A stretch of DNA of 64,000 nucleotides from ZC4RG29 sp035304385 (GTDB lineage: Bacteria; Bacteroidota; Bacteroidia; Cytophagales; Cyclobacteriaceae), in assembly GCA_035304385.1 (NCBI GenBank), contig DATGQD010000065.1, forward strand, positions 62,001-126,000, read 5' to 3'. A program made the position numbers and the translations under genes. The notes under the pieces were generated by a model. That model was not told the origin of the DNA. It did no database searches and saw only the letters and a list, made by a program, of their open reading frames with translations. This document shows, piece by piece, positions 52,257-61,002 of this stretch (the first letter of the stretch is position 1; each line of letters opens with the position of its first letter).

Positions 52257-54869
52257 ATGTACACCCGCCTGATTCTACTGCTGCTGGCACTTGTCCCCGA
52301 GCTGACGCTTCATGCCTCGGGAATTCGCGGACACATACATTCGGAAGATGGAGAGCCGCTCGGCTTTGCCACGATTTTTGTGCGACAAACCGGCACCGGA
52401 GCCGTAAGCAATGAGGAGGGATTTTATGAGATCAATCTCCCCTCCGGCTCCTACGAGATCGTCTATCAATACGTAGGGTACGAAACCCAGGTACGCACAG
52501 TTGAACTCTCACGCGATTTTGTGACGATCAACGTTGCCCTCAAACCGCAGGTCACCCTTCTGAAGCCCGTGACGGTCGAAGCAGGCAACGAGGACCCGGC
52601 CTATACCATCATGCGAAAAGCCATTGCCAAAGCCGGCTATCATCGGAATCAGCTGGATGCCTACTCAGCCACCGTATACATTAAAGGGACGGGAAAGCTT
52701 GTCGACTACCCCTGGATTGCGAAACGCGCGCTCGAACGGGAGGGTGTGGAAAAGGGAAGGGTATATATTTCCGAATCGGTCAGCGAGATACAGTACACCC
52801 GCCCCAACCGGTTCGATGAAAAAGTAATCTCCATTTACAGTGATGGTAAGGATAACAACACATCACCAAACCCTTTCATATTTGGTAGCTTCTATGAACC
52901 GGAGATCGCGCAAACGATCTCTCCCCTCTCACCAAGGGCGTTCGCCTACTACCGTTTCGAGTACCTGGGGACCTTTCGCGACCGCGACTACGAAGTAAGC
53001 CGGATCCGGGTCACGCCGCGTTCGCGGGGAGACAACGTGGTCGAGGGGACAATTTTCATTGTCGAGGATGCCTGGAGCATACACAGCCTCGATGTAACGA
53101 CCACCAAACTCGGGATCAACATCAGAATCAATTCTATGTATGCACCGATAGAGGACAAGGTGTGGCTTCCCGTGTCGTTTCACTTTACCGTCGACGGAAA
53201 GGTATTCGGCTTCGAGTTTGAGTATAATTACCTGGCTTCGTTGAGCAACTACTCCGTTACGCTCAATCCCGAGGTGTATGTGGAGCCCCGGGCGATAGAA
53301 GTCATCGATGAGAAAATCGAGCGGGACAGGGCAGAAGCTGTTCAGCACGATCCCGGCAGGATGGAGGCACAGGTGCGTGAGCGCCTGGAATCCAATAAGG
53401 AGATCACGCGAAAGCAGTTGAGAACCTTGATGAAGGAATACGAAAAGGAAGAGCAACGCCGACAGGAGCAACCCGAAGTGGTGGCCGAGATCACGCACAG
53501 GATCGACAGTAACGCCTATCAAAAAGACTCAGCCTACTGGAGCAGGATACGACCTATTCCCCTCACCGAGGCGGAAGTCTATGGCTATCGAAAGATGGAC
53601 AGCCTTGCAAAGGTGGAGGCAGCGAAGGCCATGGGAGATACCCTGCGACCGTCACGTCACCGCGGCTTTCAACTTTGGGACGTTCTCGTTGGAGACCGGT
53701 ACGAACTCAGCGAACACAGCAACCTCAGCATGAATCCTGGAGGCGGCTTCAATACCGTGGAGGGGTTTTATGCCTGGTACAAATTCACCTTCGGCACGAC
53801 ATTCCGTGACTCGGCGCGTTCAGCTCTCAAAATAACGCCCACGTTCCGATACGCATTTTCTGCGCGACGTTTTAATGCCCGGCTTGAAACAGAACTGCGA
53901 CGGAAAAACTCCCGGCTCACACTCGCCGGTGGGCGGTATGTGAGCCAATACAACGCCGACAACCCCATATGGTATATTGTTAATACGTTTACAACACTTT
54001 TCCTGGAAAAGAACTTGATGAAACTGTATGAGCGCGACTACATCAATCTGCGCTATAACAGGGAGATCAACCCTTATCTCAGCGTTTATGGCAATGCCGA
54101 TTTCAGCCGCCGCCGGGAACTTTCGAACACCTCGGACTTTAAGTTTCTTACCAACGACAACGTAGAAGGGTACACTCCCAATCGTCCCGTAAACAGCGAA
54201 CTTGACGACACCGGCTTTCCTACCCACAATGCTTTCGTGGCCACCATTGGGCTGACCGCCAGGCCATGGATGAAATACGTCATTCGAAATGGTGTTAAGA
54301 CAGAAATTGCCAATTCCTCGCCTACCTTTTCTATCGAGTATCAGCGAGGGCTGAAGAATGTGTTTAACAGCGATGTCGACTTTGATCGTGTTGAGTTGAA
54401 TGCCAGGCATACGATCAGAACCGGGGCGAGGGGCACCCTGGCGCTTTCTGCAACAGGAGGTTACTTTCCGAACTCCGACAAGTTGTACTTTATGGACTAC
54501 AAGCATTTCCCGGGTAACCTGACGCCTTTTACTACAAGCGACCCCGTAGCGAGCTTCCGTCTGATGGATTATTACTTATACAGTACGGCAGATAAATACT
54601 TCTCGGCCAGCGCGCACTATCAGTTCCGAAAGTTCCTGGCAACGCAGTGGGTCATGGTTCGGATGACGGGTGTCCGCGAGAATGTTTTTGTTAACTACCT
54701 CGCCACGCCGTACTCGAAAAACTATACAGAAGTAGGGTACACCATCGATGGAATATTGCGCTTCTTCCGACTCGAGTTTGCGGCGGCGTTTCAGGAAGGC
54801 CGATATATTGGCAACGGCTTCCGTATCGGCGTGACGACCACGCTTCAGATTGGAATCCAGGAAAACTAG
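52257..54869 (+). CDS. DUF5686 outer-membrane-associated protein with CarboxypepD_reg domain
   Basis: An 870-residue exported protein: signal peptide (about 1-20), CarboxypepD_reg domain (about 22-100; GIRGHIHSEDGEPLGFATIFV, YVGYETQ), then the long DUF5686 region. DUF5686 has a beta-sandwich-like first half, a charged helical insert (about 370-430), and a second half with many alternating hydrophobic strands like an outer-membrane barrel (about 500-870). Function unknown; the family is widespread in Bacteroidota. The ATG at 52257 is chosen; the in-frame codon at 52221 is a TTG. Transcribed alone. Confidence 0.85.
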   Translation: MYTRLILLLLALVPELTLHASGIRGHIHSEDGEPLGFATIFVRQTGTGAVSNEEGFYEINLPSGSYEIVYQYVGYETQVRTVELSRDFVTINVALKPQVTLLKPVTVEAGNEDPAYTIMRKAIAKAGYHRNQLDAYSATVYIKGTGKLVDYPWIAKRALEREGVEKGRVYISESVSEIQYTRPNRFDEKVISIYSDGKDNNTSPNPFIFGSFYEPEIAQTISPLSPRAFAYYRFEYLGTFRDRDYEVSRIRVTPRSRGDNVVEGTIFIVEDAWSIHSLDVTTTKLGINIRINSMYAPIEDKVWLPVSFHFTVDGKVFGFEFEYNYLASLSNYSVTLNPEVYVEPRAIEVIDEKIERDRAEAVQHDPGRMEAQVRERLESNKEITRKQLRTLMKEYEKEEQRRQEQPEVVAEITHRIDSNAYQKDSAYWSRIRPIPLTEAEVYGYRKMDSLAKVEAAKAMGDTLRPSRHRGFQLWDVLVGDRYELSEHSNLSMNPGGGFNTVEGFYAWYKFTFGTTFRDSARSALKITPTFRYAFSARRFNARLETELRRKNSRLTLAGGRYVSQYNADNPIWYIVNTFTTLFLEKNLMKLYERDYINLRYNREINPYLSVYGNADFSRRRELSNTSDFKFLTNDNVEGYTPNRPVNSELDDTGFPTHNAFVATIGLTARPWMKYVIRNGVKTEIANSSPTFSIEYQRGLKNVFNSDVDFDRVELNARHTIRTGARGTLALSATGGYFPNSDKLYFMDYKHFPGNLTPFTTSDPVASFRLMDYYLYSTADKYFSASAHYQFRKFLATQWVMVRMTGVRENVFVNYLATPYSKNYTEVGYTIDGILRFFRLEFAAAFQEGRYIGNGFRIGVTTTLQIGIQEN

Positions 54870-54886
54870 TGAAACAGAGCTGCCCG

Positions 54887-55573
54887 CTAACGACAAATCG
54901 GAATCTCCGTATTCATCTCAAGCACCATCGGGTCGCCGGTATGCAGATGAACGAAGTTTCGCGCGACGAGCAGCAGGCCCGCCACAATAAGCATTGCCGC
55001 GTTGAACCTGGGAAGACTGATGTCGAGCTTTTTCAGGAGTGGGTTTACCACCATCGGTAATCCCACCATGGCAGGCAGTGTCCCGATGCCGAACGCGAGC
55101 ATATAGCCAAAGCCACTGACGGCGCCGGGTGCTGTCAGCGCGTAGGCTAATGCGATATAGGTAAGTCCACAGGGTAAAAGGCCATTCAGCGTGCCAAGAA
55201 CAAAGGTGGAAAAACCGGTGCGCCGCTTGAGCGCGGCGCCGAACATTCGCTTGACGCCACCGGTAAAAGCCTGAACCGCCGGTGTCAGTAGGGGGATCCT
55301 GAATGTACTCCATCCGGAAACGCCTATGATCATGAGGCCTATACCCATGATCAGGGAAAATACTTTCTGAAAGGGAGTAAGATCGAAGACGCCGCCTATC
55401 ATTCCGGCAATGGCGCCCATAGTCCCATACGTCAATATCCTGCCCGCGTTGTACACCAGCCGCGTTGTCATGGCCCGCGCAGAGAGGCGGCTTACCGCCA
55501 TTACGAGCGGGCTGCACATCCCCGCACAATGGAGGCTGCCGGCAAGTCCCACAACCAACGCGGTCCAGATCAT
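54887..55573 (-). CDS. Sulfite exporter TauE/SafE-family membrane protein of the cbb3 cluster
   Basis: A 228-residue, six-helix membrane protein. It starts MIWTALVVGLAGSLHCAGMCSP, the HCAGMC motif of the CcdA/SafE-like subgroup associated with cbb3 oxidase genes in many bacteria. GLLPCGLTYIAL at about 120-131 is the second conserved helix start. In these clusters the protein is suspected to handle copper or thiols during oxidase assembly. It begins 3 bases after the ccoH stop; the longer in-frame start at 55627 would overlap ccoH by 52 bases. Exact role unproven. Confidence 0.82.
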   Translation of the reverse strand: MIWTALVVGLAGSLHCAGMCSPLVMAVSRLSARAMTTRLVYNAGRILTYGTMGAIAGMIGGVFDLTPFQKVFSLIMGIGLMIIGVSGWSTFRIPLLTPAVQAFTGGVKRMFGAALKRRTGFSTFVLGTLNGLLPCGLTYIALAYALTAPGAVSGFGYMLAFGIGTLPAMVGLPMVVNPLLKKLDISLPRFNAAMLIVAGLLLVARNFVHLHTGDPMVLEMNTEIPICR

Positions 55574-55575
55574 GG

Positions 55576-56004
55576 CTACAGTACGATAACTTTCTCGATG
55601 TAATATTCTCTTCCGTTCATCACCCACTGCATTCGGGCCTTGTACAATCCCTTTGCGAGGGACCCCAGGGCGAAGCGTTGCACCGGCCCGGAAGAAGGAC
55701 TAAGCTGAAACTCCTGGTCCAACGCCGCATTCGATGGGCGGAACAACGTCACCGTTCCCGATGTTAAAGCGGGCCACTCCGCGAAGTGGATCTCCAGGTG
55801 GTTTTCCTTTATCCGGATCTCCGGTCGTGTCTCCAGGTCAAGTGCGTTTTGCTTGCGGTCGAGTTGCTCCTGGTACGCCAACTCCTCTTTGTAGTAGTCG
55901 CGTGTTACCAGGCTTATGTCTTGACGAACACATATGGTCACCATCCCTGCCACAAACACAGCAAAGAGAACAAACGACAGAATTATAGCTTTACCCCAAC
56001 TCAT
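55576..56004 (-). CDS. ccoH: cbb3 oxidase accessory protein FixH/CcoH
   Basis: A 142-residue single-span membrane protein with an N-terminal helix (about 7-28) and a periplasmic domain with a TLFRPSN/QEFQL beta segment. FixH-type proteins are needed for stable cbb3 oxidase assembly. The QDISLVTRDYYKEELAYQEQ stretch after the helix is typical of the family. Located directly between ccoG and the SafE-like gene. Confidence 0.88.
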   Translation of the reverse strand: MSWGKAIILSFVLFAVFVAGMVTICVRQDISLVTRDYYKEELAYQEQLDRKQNALDLETRPEIRIKENHLEIHFAEWPALTSGTVTLFRPSNAALDQEFQLSPSSGPVQRFALGSLAKGLYKARMQWVMNGREYYIEKVIVL

Positions 56005-56006
56005 GA

Positions 56007-57428
56007 TTATGGCCCGGCTTTAATAGGTCCGATAAACGTGGTCTTCAATGATTCAATTTTCTCGCCATCGGCATAAACATCTATGCGTACGTGGCTCTTG
56101 GTTTCGCTGAGTTCTGACTCCGGGATCTGAACGATTACAACGCTTTTGAGAATTCCTTCGGCAGGTACGATCAGCGCTTTCTCACCAGTTTGTTGTAAGA
56201 CGGCGGAAGCCGGCGACTGGATGCGAAGCTCAAGTTCCCTGTCTTCAAAAGTCTTGTTGACAAACTCGATATTGTAAAGGTTGGTGATTCCCTGTTCTGT
56301 TCGTTGGTACAGCGTTCCGGGAACTTTCAGGATGGTGGTCTCGATAACCGAGCGGGTGAACACCAGGTATCCGATGACACCCATGAGTGCGATAAGCACG
56401 AAAGCATATGCGATCACCCGTCCTGATATGATCTTCTTGATTCCCTTCTCGATGGAGTCATACGACGCGAATCGAATCAATCCTTTGGGCCGATTGATTT
56501 TCACCATGACGTCATCGCAGGCGTCGATGCATGCCGTACAGTTTACACATTCGAGCTGCGTGCCGTTGCGAATGTCTATGCCTGTAGGACAAACGTGCAC
56601 ACACAATCGGCAGTCGATGCAATCGCCGCCGGTTCTCGCTTCGTTCTTTCGCAGTTTTGTCCGGGGTTCGCCGCGAACCCAGTCGTAGGCCACCACGATC
56701 GATTGTCGTGACAACAGTACCCCCTGCAACCGGCCGTACGGACACACCGCGATACAGGCTTGTTCGCGAAAGCGCGCAAACACACCGTAGAATATTCCTG
56801 TGAAGGCCACAAGTCCTGTAAAGCCCGCCAGGTGATCCAGCGGCGACGTTTGGACGATGGCCAGGGTCTCTTCCAATCCGATGATATAGGCCATCGCTGT
56901 GTGGGCGATAATAATCGAGATCAGTATGAATATGGCGTGCTTCGCGACCTTCTTCGTGATCTTGGAGCCGTTCCAGGGCATTTTGTCCAACCTCCGCTGT
57001 GCCTGGGCATCGCCCTCGATCCAGTATTCAATTTTTCTGAATACCATTTCCATGAAGAGCGTTTGCGGACATGCCCACCCGCACCAAACCCGCCCGAACA
57101 CCACGGTAAACAGAATGATGAATACAAAAAATGCAATCAGCGTCAGGGCCAGAAGGAAGAAATCCTGGGGCCAGAACGGCTGCCCCATAATGACGAACCG
57201 CCGTTCAAGGACGTTGAGCAACAACAGGGGCTGCCCGCCAATCCGGATGAAGGGGCCGGCGAAGAAGATGACCAACAGGATGACGGCCACAATGGCTCTC
57301 AAGGTATGGTAATAGCCCGACGGTTTTTTGGGATAGATCCATACGCGTTTGCCCTTTTCGTCAACCGTGGCTATCGAATTCCTGAACTCCTCGTCATACT
57401 GGTAGAAATCTTCAGCGCCCTTGTCCAT
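56007..57428 (-). CDS. ccoG: Cytochrome c oxidase accessory protein CcoG (FixG/RdxA)
   Basis: A 473-residue membrane protein with five helices in the N-terminal half and two four-iron four-sulfur ferredoxin motifs. The first Cys cluster is CIDCRLCVHVCPTGID and the second CVNCTACIDACDD; CGWACPQTLF in the membrane part is the CcoG-family motif. A C-terminal Ig-like domain (about 360-470) lies outside. CcoG reduces copper for delivery to the oxidase. Sits between ccoP and ccoH with 2-4 base gaps. Confidence 0.93.
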   Translation of the reverse strand: MDKGAEDFYQYDEEFRNSIATVDEKGKRVWIYPKKPSGYYHTLRAIVAVILLVIFFAGPFIRIGGQPLLLLNVLERRFVIMGQPFWPQDFFLLALTLIAFFVFIILFTVVFGRVWCGWACPQTLFMEMVFRKIEYWIEGDAQAQRRLDKMPWNGSKITKKVAKHAIFILISIIIAHTAMAYIIGLEETLAIVQTSPLDHLAGFTGLVAFTGIFYGVFARFREQACIAVCPYGRLQGVLLSRQSIVVAYDWVRGEPRTKLRKNEARTGGDCIDCRLCVHVCPTGIDIRNGTQLECVNCTACIDACDDVMVKINRPKGLIRFASYDSIEKGIKKIISGRVIAYAFVLIALMGVIGYLVFTRSVIETTILKVPGTLYQRTEQGITNLYNIEFVNKTFEDRELELRIQSPASAVLQQTGEKALIVPAEGILKSVVIVQIPESELSETKSHVRIDVYADGEKIESLKTTFIGPIKAGP

Positions 57429-57432
57429 ATCG

Positions 57433-58350
57433 TCAGTGATCTAGTTGCGCCACTACACTATCCTGTTTGACGGGTTCCGGCTGTTCGGTATACAGTTCAC
57501 CCTGGGGTTCTTTTCCGCCGGCTACATTCGTTCCCCGCAACGTCATCACGAAGAACGATGCGTCGCGGATTTCTTCCGGTTTCAGAATAGGTGCCCAGGA
57601 TATCATACCCTTTTCAGGGACGCCGTTCTTGATGACGGCGAATATATCCTGGAGGCTTCCGCCATGGATCCAGTAATCGTCTGTAAGATTGGGTCCAATG
57701 CCACCCCCACCGTCGTTGCGGTGACATGAGGCGCAATTACTTGTAAAGATAGCCTGTCCGCTGCTGATAATTTCTTCGTCTGCGGTGAAGACCAGGCTCG
57801 CCTCATCGATCTCGACCACTTCCCGTGTCGCCCTCATGGCCTGAACCCGCTCCACTTCCGCCAGGTATTCGGCTTCGGAAAGGGGAAAGAGATTCATAAC
57901 GTGATATACGATGAGGTACCCTACCGCCCACACAATCGTTCCATAGAAAAGCCAGGTCCACCACGGCGGCAAATGGTTGTCGAGCTCACGAATACCGTCG
58001 TAACTGTGTTCCAGGAGAATGTCTTCTTCTTTTTCAATGGGTGCAGCACGGGTCAGCTTTTGCGTCAGACGTTTCCAAACCGATGGTTCAGGTACATACG
58101 CGATGCCTTCGCGCCGGGCACGTTCGCGGATCGATTGTTCCGTCAGCATGTTGACGACACGTACGACGTAGACGGCGATGGCCACGGCCGCGATGAGCGT
58201 GATCAGGATCATTCCTGACAGCACATACAACAGGAACTGGCTCTCGCCTGCGGCCGGTGCCTGTGCATATGCGCCGGTGGAAGAGAAGAGGGCGGCGACC
58301 AGCAAGGCGCGCTTGCCGAATCCCGGTCGGTTACAGGTGCTCCGTTTCAT
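57433..58350 (-). CDS. ccoP: cbb3 cytochrome oxidase subunit III (single-haem CcoP)
   Basis: A 305-residue subunit. A first hydrophobic segment ending GAYA looks like a signal sequence, followed by a helix at about 35-57, a helix near 130-150 (FYGTIVWAVGYLIVYHV), and one cytochrome c domain with CASCH at about 204-208 and a distal Met near KGMISW. Proteobacterial CcoP has two CXXCH motifs; only one is present here, as in other Bacteroidota. The ATG at 58350 gives a 20-base overlap with ccoQ; 58383 is also in frame. The electron would enter through this haem on the periplasmic side. Confidence 0.9.
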   Translation of the reverse strand: MKRSTCNRPGFGKRALLVAALFSSTGAYAQAPAAGESQFLLYVLSGMILITLIAAVAIAVYVVRVVNMLTEQSIRERARREGIAYVPEPSVWKRLTQKLTRAAPIEKEEDILLEHSYDGIRELDNHLPPWWTWLFYGTIVWAVGYLIVYHVMNLFPLSEAEYLAEVERVQAMRATREVVEIDEASLVFTADEEIISSGQAIFTSNCASCHRNDGGGGIGPNLTDDYWIHGGSLQDIFAVIKNGVPEKGMISWAPILKPEEIRDASFFVMTLRGTNVAGGKEPQGELYTEQPEPVKQDSVVAQLDH

Positions 58351-58534
58351 TTTGATTGGAAGTTTTGTTGTCCGTTCCGTCATCGGCGGGTAACTCCTTC
58401 ATGTAATGAATGAAAGACTTGTCGACAGTAATGACATACCACAGCAGAATGATAAAGAACAGAAAAAATATCACGAATGAGATCACAGGCCAGATGGCCA
58501 CGTTTTCAATGCTTTGAAGAATATTCTTGTGCAT
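58331..58534 (-). CDS. ccoQ: CcoQ/FixQ-like small subunit of cbb3 oxidase
   Basis: A 67-residue protein with one transmembrane helix (about 16-37) and an acidic, hydrophilic C-terminus. CcoQ is a poorly conserved single-span stabilising subunit; the name comes from size, topology and position between ccoNO and ccoP. The 20-base overlap with ccoP suggests coupled translation. Confidence 0.75.
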   Translation of the reverse strand: MHKNILQSIENVAIWPVISFVIFFLFFIILLWYVITVDKSFIHYMKELPADDGTDNKTSNQNETEHL

Positions 58535-58545
58535 GGCTTCGCCGT

Positions 58546-60684
58546 TTATTGTTCCGTTGATGCTTGTTTACCGGCCTGGATGTCCCGGCCCAGTCGCTGG
58601 AGGTAAGCGATAAGGGCCACTATTTCAGCGTCCGCGCTGATCTCGATATTGTCGGCCTGTAAGTTCTCTACAATCTGTTTCGCCTGTGCTTCCAGATCCT
58701 GCACGGCGATGGACTCGTATCCTTCGTCGTACGGAACACCGATCTTCCTCAAGGCACGGATCTTGGCCTCGGTCTCCGACTTCCTGATCGACTGACTGAA
58801 CAACCAGGGATAGGCAGGCATAATGGAGTTCGCAGAAACTGCGTCAGGCTGATACATGTGATTGAAATGCCAGGAGTCGGAGTACTTACCACCAACGCGC
58901 TGCAGGTCGGGACCGGTCCGCTTGGAACCCCAAAGGAAAGGATGGTCATATACGTATTCCCCTGCTTTGGAATATTCTCCGTTAAGCGGATCGTACCGCT
59001 CCACTTCTGAACGGAACGGACGAACCATTTGGGTATGGCAGCCCACACAGCCTTCGCGTATGTATATGTCGCGTCCGTGAAGTTCAAGTGGCGTATAAGG
59101 TTTGACGCTGGTGATCGTTGGCACGTTCGATTTTACAAGGAACGTCGGCACCATTTCAATTACGCCACCGATAAGGATGGCGATGAGTGCGAGCACGGTG
59201 AACAGGATCGGCTTGCTTTCGAGTACTTGGTGCCAGCCGCCCGTGCTGCGTGTACCGCGTGCGTAAGGGGCGGCTTCAGCGGCTTCGTCCTTCAGGAAGG
59301 AACCTTGCTGTGCCGTCCGAATCAGGTTATAGGTCATGATGATGGCGCCTGCCAGGTATAGTGCGCCACCTGCCGCGCGCAGCATATACATGGGCAGGAT
59401 CTGTACGGTGGTCTCCAGGAAGTTCTTGTATACCAGGAAGCCTTCGCTGTTAAATTCCTGCCACATGAGGCTTTGGGTGATTCCCGAGATGTACATCGGT
59501 ACGGCATAGAAGATGATGCCGAGTGTTCCCAGCCAGAAGTGCACGTTGGCAAGACCGGTCGAATACAGTTTGGTGCGCCACAGGCGGGGAACAAGCCAGT
59601 ACAGCATGCCAAAGGTAAGGAAGCCGTTCCACCCCAAGCCGCCGACGTGAACGTGTGCAATGATCCAGTCGGTAAAGTGCGCTATTGCGTTCACGTTTTT
59701 AAGTGACAACAGCGGCCCTTCCAGCGTGGCCATACCGTATGCGGTGACCGCTACCACCATGAATTTCAGTACCGGATCTTCGCGGACGCGGTCCCACGCA
59801 CCCCGAAGGGTGAGCAGGCCGTTCAGCATTCCACCCCACGAGGGTGCGATAAGCATGATGGAAAATACGGTTCCCAGCGACTGCGCCCAGTCGGGCAGCG
59901 ACGTGTACAACAAGTGGTGCGGACCCGCCCATATGTAAATGAATATCAGTGACCAGAAGTGGATAATAGACAGACGGTAGGAGTAAACGGGCCTGTTTGC
60001 AGCCTTGGGCAGATAGTAGTACATCAGGCCCAGGAATGGGGTGGTGAGAAAGAAGGCGACAGCATTGTGCCCGTACCACCACTGGACCAGTGCGTCCTGA
60101 ACTCCTGCATACCAGGAGTAGCTCTTGAAAGCCGTAACCGGAACTCCGAACGAATTGACAATGTGCAGTACGGCCACGGTGATGAACGTCGCGATATAGA
60201 ACCATATCGCTACATACATATGCTTCTCACGTCGCACCAATATCGTTGCGATCATATTCCAGCCGAACACCACCCATACTACGGCTATGGCGATATCGAT
60301 CGGCCATTCGAGTTCTGCATATTCCTTGGATGTGGTGAGACCGAGCGGCAGCGTAATCACCGCAGCCACAATAATGAGTTGCCATCCCCAGAAGTTAATC
60401 CAACTCAGGATGTCGCTGTACATCCTGGTTTTCAGGAGGCGCTGCATCGAGTAGTAGATGCCGGCGAACATGGCGTTGCCCACAAACGCAAAGATGACAG
60501 CGTTGGTGTGCAACGGCCTGATCCGGCCGAAGGTTGTGTACTGCGAGTCGAAGTTGAATACGGGATAGAAAAGCTGTATGGCGGCAGTCAGCCCTACCAG
60601 CATGCCTATCAGTCCGAATACTACGGTCGCGATAATGAACGCCTTGACAATGCGGTTGTCGTAGTTGAATTGCTGTAGTTCCAT
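58546..60684 (-). CDS. ccoN: Fused cbb3 oxidase subunits I and II (CcoN-CcoO)
   Basis: A 712-residue fusion. The first about 475 residues are the haem-copper CcoN with many helices; haem and CuB histidines appear in RPLHTNAVIFAF (His59), WYGHNAVAFFL, AGPHHLLYT and DWIIAHVHVGGLGW. The CcoO part (about 510-712) has one membrane helix and a mono-haem cytochrome c domain with EGCVGCHTQMVRPFRSE (CXXCH near 542-546). Separate ccoN and ccoO genes are usual in Proteobacteria; the fusion is the common Bacteroidota form. It reduces oxygen at low concentration and pumps protons. First gene of the structural operon. Confidence 0.94.
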   Translation of the reverse strand: MELQQFNYDNRIVKAFIIATVVFGLIGMLVGLTAAIQLFYPVFNFDSQYTTFGRIRPLHTNAVIFAFVGNAMFAGIYYSMQRLLKTRMYSDILSWINFWGWQLIIVAAVITLPLGLTTSKEYAELEWPIDIAIAVVWVVFGWNMIATILVRREKHMYVAIWFYIATFITVAVLHIVNSFGVPVTAFKSYSWYAGVQDALVQWWYGHNAVAFFLTTPFLGLMYYYLPKAANRPVYSYRLSIIHFWSLIFIYIWAGPHHLLYTSLPDWAQSLGTVFSIMLIAPSWGGMLNGLLTLRGAWDRVREDPVLKFMVVAVTAYGMATLEGPLLSLKNVNAIAHFTDWIIAHVHVGGLGWNGFLTFGMLYWLVPRLWRTKLYSTGLANVHFWLGTLGIIFYAVPMYISGITQSLMWQEFNSEGFLVYKNFLETTVQILPMYMLRAAGGALYLAGAIIMTYNLIRTAQQGSFLKDEAAEAAPYARGTRSTGGWHQVLESKPILFTVLALIAILIGGVIEMVPTFLVKSNVPTITSVKPYTPLELHGRDIYIREGCVGCHTQMVRPFRSEVERYDPLNGEYSKAGEYVYDHPFLWGSKRTGPDLQRVGGKYSDSWHFNHMYQPDAVSANSIMPAYPWLFSQSIRKSETEAKIRALRKIGVPYDEGYESIAVQDLEAQAKQIVENLQADNIEISADAEIVALIAYLQRLGRDIQAGKQASTEQ

Positions 60685-60757
60685 ATAGGTTTCGGTCGGA
60701 TCATAATTGCTAGCGTGAAAGTAGCGGACAGGCTATGGCCCGCATATGATTGAGATT

Positions 60758-60805
60758 AGGAGAAATCCTGACGAACATCAGGGGTTTTTGTGGCGGGATT
60801 CTCCT
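60758..60805 (-). promoter_or_regulatory. Nested hairpins between ccoS and ccoNO
   Basis: An outer stem pairs AGGAGAAATCC (60758-60768) with GGATTCTCCT (60796-60805), ten pairs with one bulged A. A competing inner hairpin pairs CCTGA (60767-60771) with TCAGG (60778-60782). The two share bases 60767-60768, so they are mutually exclusive at that point. It may end the ccoIS message or regulate ccoNO, whose start lies 74 bases further on. No FNR box was identified. Confidence 0.5.
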
Positions 60806-60822
60806 GGCCCATCTCATGGCTG

Positions 60823-61002
60823 TCAGTTTTTTGGTGACTTTTTCGATTGGTTTTTGTTCCGGGTGCCGTCCTCAAAAAGCATACGGATGGAGGGCGTCAC
60901 CACGTCGTCGTACTGTCCATTCCTCACCGTCCACCAGAAGAGTCCCAGGAAGACGAGGGCGATAAGCAGGCTGATCGAAATTAGGAGCACGATAATGATC
61001 AT
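60823..61002 (-). CDS. ccoS: cbb3 oxidase assembly protein CcoS
   Basis: A 59-residue single-span protein: N-terminal helix IIIVLLISISLLIALVFLG (2-20), then LFWWTVRNGQYDD, the conserved CcoS motif with W and GQYDD, and a basic C-terminal tail. CcoS is required for maturation of the CcoN haems and copper. Its ATG overlaps the ccoI stop codon by 4 bases, the usual coupling in ccoIS. It is short enough to be missed by a 60-residue cutoff. Translation was read by hand on the minus strand. Confidence 0.92.
   Translation of the reverse strand: MIIIVLLISISLLIALVFLGLFWWTVRNGQYDDVVTPSIRMLFEDGTRNKNQSKKSPKN

Noticed and set aside
60767..60782. CCTGA-N6-TCAGG as an FNR/CRP-type operator
   Set aside because: The half-sites do not match the TTGAT or TGTGA consensus, and the sequence is better explained as part of the nested hairpins.
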